Shown here piece after piece: positions 58,014 to 64,000 of a stretch of 64,000 nt of DNA. Below the pieces are notes generated by a model, which did not search any database, was not told the DNA's origin, and was given only the letters and a program-made list of their open reading frames with translations. The DNA is from Conoideocrella luteorostrata. Its lineage: Eukaryota; Ascomycota; Sordariomycetes; Hypocreales; Clavicipitaceae. Made by a program: the position numbers and the translations under genes. The stretch is from the NCBI GenBank assembly GCA_032433595.1, contig JASWJB010000192.1:1-64000 (forward strand). Reading direction: 5' to 3'. Each line of letters opens with the position of its first letter. The first letter of the stretch is position 1.

Positions 58014-59885
58014 GAAGACGTTGTTTATGGCTCGCGTTGAAAGGAGCGGATCGATGTCGGTGGACACCCCAAGCGGCGTTGCGAGGGCCAAAATTAAGCG
58101 GAGGGGGAAAGCTGGCAAGAGGGGCGGCGGCGTATATGTTTGGCACAAGACCAACCTGTGATATGATTATCAGGATGATAAAGTTCGGATGGGCGTCGAA
58201 GGCGGTAGCGTCGAGACGGTCAGCTGTGCTGCAAATCCCTGTGTAGAGCAGAGTCTTAATATTATGAAACGACTGCTGGATGTTGTGCGAGCAAAGCGAG
58301 CGACTGGAGCGTAGAATGTGGATTGCGTATCAATTGAATATGATATGTGCGAGATGCCTGAAATGTTGCAAATTGGGCCGAGCGGCTAAGATTTCGATTT
58401 TGCGAATACTAAGATAATTTGGTGATAAGGACGATGCGTAGACGGGTTGGTATGAAGGGCGGTGTCGAGTTGAGGAATGTAGCGTTGCTTGGTGGATCTA
58501 AGGACTACTTTTTTTTTTCGGCGAGGACAAACGGACTGGTGAGAGATGAGCAAGTGGGACGTATTGCAAGGTGTGGTGTTGTATGTGGCGCTTGCTGTGT
58601 TTGTTTCCAGTGTTGCGCTGCGCCGTGTGTCTGGTTGTGGAGGTAGGTCAAGAAATTCTTGCCAGCTCGCGGGTCGACGTCCTCTCAACTGAGCCAACTG
58701 GGGCAACTTGGTTAGGGCCTGTTTGCGCTGAGCGGCCGGACTGTTACCAACACTGCACGCTGAACAGAGCGTCTATCAGCGGAGTTGACAGGGCACTAAC
58801 CAACTAACTACTCCGTAGAAGGAGAGGGGCGCCTGCAGCCCACATTGAAGCCAGTGAAATTCGGCCTCAAAGACAAGCTGATGCTCCAGGCCTCACTCGG
58901 TTGGTAGTCTGGTGGTGCAGGAAGAGGATGGTTCCGCGGCACTGGCGCGCTTCTCTGCACTCCGTACCTCGATGCACCATCCCAAATAACGTCAATAAAC
59001 TGCCCCTCGGCCACCAACGTGACGTGAGCAAAGTAAGTGCAACCGTCACGCCTTGTCATTGTTCTTGCAAGCAAATGACAGGAGGCCTACCGGATAGAAA
59101 CCTTATCTTACAACTATTGCAAAATTGCGAAGCAGGCGAGGAGGGCCTGCGACTCCCAGCTTGGGTCAATCTACTGACGCTAGCAACTCCCTTCAGCTAA
59201 CCTTGCCCAAATGCGGCTCGCCTGGCGCCCGGAGCAGAAGAGCCCCGAGTTGTGTAAGTGTGAGAGTTGCAGAATGAAGCGCATGGTTGCCGCCGCCGTT
59301 CTCCCCCGCATTTCAACATGCAGAACCAGTCCGGCATCCCGTCCTCATCATGGGGCTGCCGCATGGTTACGGGAGTAGTTAATCCGTAGTGCCAGACGCT
59401 TTTCTGATGCAGTGCTGGAGATATAGAGCTTCGACTTGTGTCACAGCCGCCTGACACAGCACTTGCATGCGCCATCTTGATAACATGCTGAAAGTTGCAT
59501 TTGGAGATGCTGGATGGTAATATTGTATGCGGAGTACGGAGTAGTGCTTCTCTAATTTTATCCACTAGCCCTGCAAAACAGTTCGTCTCCTCTTGAGGGC
59601 TTTGTCGAATGCTCATGCTTGCAAAATCCCCAAAACCCCAAAAATCCTACCGAGTACTCCGTACAAGGCAAGGCAAGGCAGACGCCGTCTGGCCCCACTA
59701 CAGGCTCAGCCTTCCACCTCAGCGCATCCACTAATTCTTATCGCCGGCGCAAGGCTTATCGCCTAGAGAAAAAAAATTTCCTAGTATAAGGAACTCTAGC
59801 TGTAGCCTGGAGTGCGTCCAGGTTATGTTCCACATCACCCAAATTCTCAACATTCACCCGGAGATATAGCTTTGCAGCGAACACA
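58014..59885. other. Divergent intergenic region, eIF4E-type gene / LOC1
   Basis: 1.87 kb between two divergent start codons. Palindrome copies near 58808, 59530 and 59655, and a short tandem of AAGGC units near 59667-59680. Short open frames on both strands lack motifs. Confidence 0.45.
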
Positions 59886-60520
59886 ATGGCGGCCTCAAAG
59901 ACGAGAACGATCAAAAACAAACATGCCGCTCCAAAAGGCTCATTCTCCAAGGGCGGTGTCAAGCGCTCCGACGCCGAAGGCATTTCCAAGTCTAAGAAAC
60001 CCAAAGGACCAGTCATTTCGCAGCAACTTAAGGAGAAGAACCGCGCGTCGCTGTTGAAGAAGCCCAAGAAGAAGATTTATACAGAGGCTGAGCTGGGCAT
60101 TCCGACTTTGAATATGGTTACACCTGTAGGAGTAGTCAAACCGAAGGGAAAGAAGAAGGGGAAGGTTTTTGTTGATGACACTGTGAGATTGGCAGTTGGC
60201 TATGAGAGGGGAGTCTGTGCTAACCAAGATTATAGGAGAGTATGGGAACTATCATGGCAATGGTTCAAGCTGAGAAGAATGGCGAAATCGAATCAAAATT
60301 GATCAAGGCTCGACAAATGGAAGAAATTAGGGAGGCGCGCAAGGTCGAGGCTCAGAAGAAGGAAGAAGAGAAGAAGTCTAGGCTTGAGGATGCAAAAGAT
60401 TCGCTGAGAAAGAAGAGAAAGAGAAAGATTGGCAGTGGCGATGATGAAGATTCGGTCAAGACATTAGCGTCGTCAGGTTCAAAGGCTACCAAGTCCAAGA
60501 AGAAGGTTTCTTTCGCATAG
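59886..60520 (+). CDS. LOC1: LOC1-type ribosome assembly / mRNA localisation protein
   Basis: Two exons, 59886-60182 and 60236-60520, join in phase to 193 residues. In yeast, Loc1 is a nucleolar RNA-binding protein needed for 60S assembly and ASH1 mRNA localisation. The N-terminus is basic ([20 protein letters not shown]). The family block [20 protein letters not shown] followed by [17 protein letters not shown] lies at about 58-98. Exon 2 begins [20 protein letters not shown] and continues as a charged Lys/Glu/Arg coiled coil, ending in a Lys-rich nuclear-type tail (KSKKKVSFA). The intron, 60183-60235, is 53 bases with a CTAAC branch site and TATAG acceptor. It converges with the hydrolase gene. 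Confidence 0.9.
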
Positions 60521-61036
60521 GTGTGCTGTCAAAGGATTGGGACGGGCCGAAATTGAAGATGGCCAGGGGGTCTGGATGATCATGTTTCTTTTTGCATTCC
60601 GCATCGTTTGGCGCTCAAGGAGTTCGTGCAGACTTTGGAAAGGCGGATAAAGGTATATGCTATTTGAACAGTTATATTATAACACAATGAACAAACAAAT
60701 GAAGTATATGCTGCCTCTAGCGCTGCCCATTCATTCTCTCCGACGGCGACTTGATGACCGGGATCTGTTACTAGCAGTTTTTAATTGCTCCATATGGCAA
60801 CTGAGTAGCATGTATGTGTCTCCGTTATAATGGAGCAAGTCTTTCTTCCAACTCAAAAATTAATGAGAGAATGGCCATACGGAGGAGAATAGGGATATAG
60901 GGAGAATATCATTGTTTACTACATTCTTGTGAGTGATACGTTGTCTATGCAAATAATCTACTGCGCATGCTATGTAAACATTGGTTCCTTTTCCAATAAA
61001 TCGCGCCATCGTCCGATTCTATTTGTATCGAATCCT
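60521..61036. other. Convergent intergenic region LOC1 / EHT1-type gene
   Basis: 516 bases, AT-rich, with no recognisable gene. Confidence 0.4.
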
Positions 61037-62643
61037 CTATTGTTCGTAAATCTCAAGCTTGCGGCGCATGGGTTTGTAATCTGCACCATGCGATGGGTTC
61101 TCCAAAATAGTAGGCTCAACCGACGGAGTTAAACTACCTAAATCGACCTTGAACGCAAGGTGATTCAAGAAATTGCATACCTTTGATGGTAAGGTTAGAA
61201 ACGTGTCGAACAATGGAATAGTCAATGTGACATGCTTACCGGCTTTGGATGCCATCGGCTGCCACCTATCTCAAACCAGCATAGGTGGCCGCCAAGCGAA
61301 GTTGTGATCATGACGGTATTTGGGTTTAGTCTAAACTCTTCATATGGAAGTGCTTCCTTGACAGCAATCTATGGGAGTATTAGCTTTATGATCGTGAGCA
61401 GGAAAAAAATAAGGCTCTCTTACTGGGTCGTCAGTTGCCTGAAGAGCAACAAATGGAATCCTGATGTTCAGAACGGCATCAGTGGAAGATGCGTCTCGGT
61501 AGTAGGCAGTCTCCGTTGGATACCCCCACGTTGGGCATCTACCCACTATTAGCATCATATACAACCTGGCAAAGAAATACAAAACGAACTGAACTTCACG
61601 ATCAAAATCATGCAAATACGTGACTTTTTCAATAGTGGGAAGATCAAGCTTGGTATACTTCTTGAGCTCTTCCTTGTGTGTAGCAATCAATCCCTTCATA
61701 GCCGCTACCCAAACTCGTCAGGCATGCAAATAGTTTCAAAGTGAAGTTTGGATAGGTTCACTTACTGCCCATGACTTTGAGATATACTTCCTTGCCAACA
61801 AATGAGCTCTGTAGCATTTTGCTCGAAACCTCCAGATTGAACGGGTTTGAGCAAACGACAGCTCCCTTGAGAAGACAATTTTCGCCCTCTTCACCACAAT
61901 ACTTTTATGCAGTTAGCCATCTGTCTGCTATACGATATGATTGATTTAAAACATACGTTTGTGAGCATATTAGCACCTAAAGAGAACCCAAGACCGAATA
62001 GGGGGCGGTTCGGGAATCTTTTTTTCAGCCATTTAACCGTCTAAAAATTTTAGTTAAATAAGCAACTTGATGTGATCCAGACAAACTGACTCACCTGCCT
62101 GATATCCCAAGTAGCTCGAGCATTGTAAAGCACACCGCTGGTGATCTTACTTCCTGCGCATCCTCTTGAGTTGACCACACACACCTCCCAACCTCCATCT
62201 CCCAGCAAAGGCGTGATAGTATGTCTCAAATAAACCTCATGCGAGCCACCAGAGAGGCCATGCAAAACAACCAGCATAGGCTTGGAGTCATCTGACCCAA
62301 GATTCGCAAATTCCTCATCGGTGTAGTAGGTTGTTCTTCTGGGTAAAGTTTCGTCGTTTCCCTCAAAAGGCAGTACAGCAAAATCCACTGCGAAAGTTCC
62401 CCGATACGTTTTGTGGTCTGCGTCAAAAACTTTGCGGCGATAATAGACTTGAGGGCCGTGTGGCTTTGTAGCCGTCCACATCGTTTGAACGTGGCCATTG
62501 AACAACAGTGGGTTCAGGCGGCATGGCGGAGTCGCACTCTCGACGACTGTGAGCAGATCCGTCTCTTTACCATCCTTCTCCTTCAGGGCCCGTGGAGTTG
62601 CCGCATGGGTGAAATTGACTTTGGCGTGCCCGAACCACTCCAT
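61037..62643 (-). CDS. EHT1/EEB1 (YheT)-type alpha/beta hydrolase, acyl-CoA:ethanol acyltransferase family
   Basis: Seven minus-strand exons, 62643-62095, 62040-61957, 61901-61766, 61704-61590, 61538-61424, 61368-61240 and 61180-61037, give 423 residues, close to the yeast EHT1/EEB1 size. The first ATG of the family-like start is MEWFGHAKVNFTH; upstream in-frame codons reach only a GTG. Motifs: CRLNPLLFNGHVQTMWTA at about 55; VVLHGLSGGSHEVYLR; NSRGCAGSKITSG; the nucleophile elbow GLGFSLGAN with Ser at 203; PTWGYPTETAYYRDASSTD; the acid in ALQATDDP (331-332); and the catalytic His in GGHLCWFE at about 361. All three triad residues are present. In yeast such enzymes make and hydrolyse medium-chain fatty-acid ethyl esters; this substrate is inferred. 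Intron 4 (51 bases) uses the donor GTTCGT. Confidence 0.92.
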
Positions 62644-64000
62644 AGCTTTGCAAAACCTTGATTGCAGCGAATGAATACAGTGAGGATGCCACACGGTAGA
62701 GCAAACCGCAGTTTATAGGTTATAGGATGAAGGGGAGAGATCTGGATGAAGGTAGATGGACGATGACCGAATATCTGGGAAGTGGATATCTAGAAACACT
62801 GAGAAACTGAGATAAAAATCACGAGATTGACACTGCCACGTTAAGATAAAAGCTCATGGAGGTCCGTGGTGCTTGAAAAAGCGGCGAATACAGGCAGTTG
62901 TTCTTTCTAAATAAAAATTGACGAAGTCGTCGGGCGTCGGGATTCCCGCTTCACCCGCTTGCTTTGTTTGAGCACCAGCAAATTAAAAGATGATGTAAGG
63001 GATTAAACCCGTTCTATCTAGACAATCCCTTCGCAGAGTTGCCCAGCACTCTAGGTGCTCATTTGACAGGCGATTTTCTCAAAGCCCGATCGCCGGGATC
63101 ACAACTTCTTTTTACAGTGGGTCGCTGCTTGCCGAGGCTTGCCAAGTTATGTAGCTGATCAACTTGACCGGCGAATAAATGTTCCGACATTTCAAGTCGA
63201 TAATCATGTGATCTAAACCTGAAACTCCAACATGGTTGCTGCGTTTGCACGTTAATCTGCCCTCATGCTTAATCTTGACGAACTTGGTCAAATGACCACA
63301 CCGCCTTTCTTGTTGCAATGGACGTCGATCCCTTTTTGTGTGTTAAGTCCTTAAAGCACCGTTGGGCGTTTCATTCCATTTGGACTTTGGATATGATTTT
63401 CATTTGACGAAAATGGGCTCCTGGTGATGACACCCTTGCCCCTCCCCTAAGATGACAGCTGTCGCTCTGTGCCATCTCACTTGTTGAACGCGACATCAGC
63501 TTCGAGATGCGATAACGGTCTTTATCATCATTGGACGTTGCTCCTAGCGGTTGATGTGCCCTCCAGTTCTACGAGACATACGCAAGTTTACAGTCGGCCC
63601 CTGCTCGGTAATAGAGTTCATAGTGGCCAACAAATTCGGTTCGAGATCCGCCTCAACATTACACAGGACTTGGACATGTCCACAGACAGCATATCCACAT
63701 TATCAAGGCTTTGATGGGCCTTTAGTCGGAACTTGAAGTACATCTCCATTATCACCGTCGGATTGGAGAAGTTTGGCGACAGAACCTGCTTGATACTACG
63801 CAACTTCGCATGCCTTGCCTGAGGCAGCTTTGTTCATGCTACTTCTTGACGGTCTTGGCTTACTCACTTATAGTCGTTTGATTTTCCTATGGAGTGACGT
63901 CCTGAACCCGCAAAATGCTACGCAGCTGTGCTCGTGGGTGATCATTACGGGTGTCTCCTACTATCCACTGAGGACTGTCGCCAATTTGTGGAAGTATTGA
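62644..64000. other. Right-hand end without supported gene
   Basis: 1.36 kb. The first few hundred bases should hold the hydrolase promoter. A short open frame ending three bases before the window end (from about 63815) is rich in Leu but has no start in good context and no recognisable domain. Confidence 0.45.

Noticed and set aside
63815..64000. Leu-rich open frame ending at the right edge
   Set aside because: No ATG start, no motif, no upstream exon that joins; probably chance.

Overview
The window is a filamentous ascomycete (Pezizomycotina) chromosome segment, most likely Sordariomycetes and probably Hypocreales. The evidence is short introns of about 50-190 bp with GT..AG ends and CTRAC branch sites, compact housekeeping genes whose reconstructed proteins resemble the fungal families, and long intergenic stretches dotted with the palindrome TACGGAGTAC / TACTCCGTA. 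The species assignment is inference. Every multi-exon model below was joined by hand; in each case the reading phase closes exactly. || Layout. 0.85-4.5 kb: POL12 (DNA polymerase alpha B subunit) converges on an MFAP1-type spliceosomal protein. 5.2-6.5 kb: a MAT2B-like SDR/RmlD protein. 9.2-15.4 kb: a Ras-association plus PH domain protein followed by the APC/C TPR subunit CDC23. 16.4-17.4 kb: a repeat-rich GPI-anchored wall protein. 17.4-26.2 kb is gene-poor and holds only a small secreted protein at 23.8 kb. 26.2-34.8 kb: farnesyl pyrophosphate synthase, VPS54, and MCM5, with VPS54 and MCM5 divergent. 34.8-50.7 kb is the accessory part: about 10 kb without recognisable genes, dense in the palindrome, carrying two distantly paralogous membrane proteins (38.9-40.3 kb and 46.4-47.6 kb) and a 497-residue conserved-looking protein of unknown role (48.9-50.7 kb). 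51.0-62.6 kb is housekeeping again: UTP13, SAD1/USP39, a class II eIF4E (4EHP type), LOC1 and an EHT1/YheT-type alpha/beta hydrolase. The last 1.35 kb has no gene I can support. || The genes form no single pathway. They group loosely as DNA replication (POL12, MCM5, both with MluI-box-like promoter sites), splicing (MFAP1, SAD1), ribosome assembly (UTP13, LOC1), cell cycle (CDC23), trafficking (VPS54) and lipid/isoprenoid metabolism (ERG20-type, EHT1-type). || The most novel-looking material is the paralogous membrane-protein pair, the unknown 497-residue protein, the RA-PH protein with a MIG-10/RIAM/lamellipodin-like layout, the isolated strongly codon-biased secreted protein, and the dispersed palindrome that is clustered between the two membrane-protein paralogues. 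No CRISPR array, rRNA, tRNA or intact transposon was recognised.
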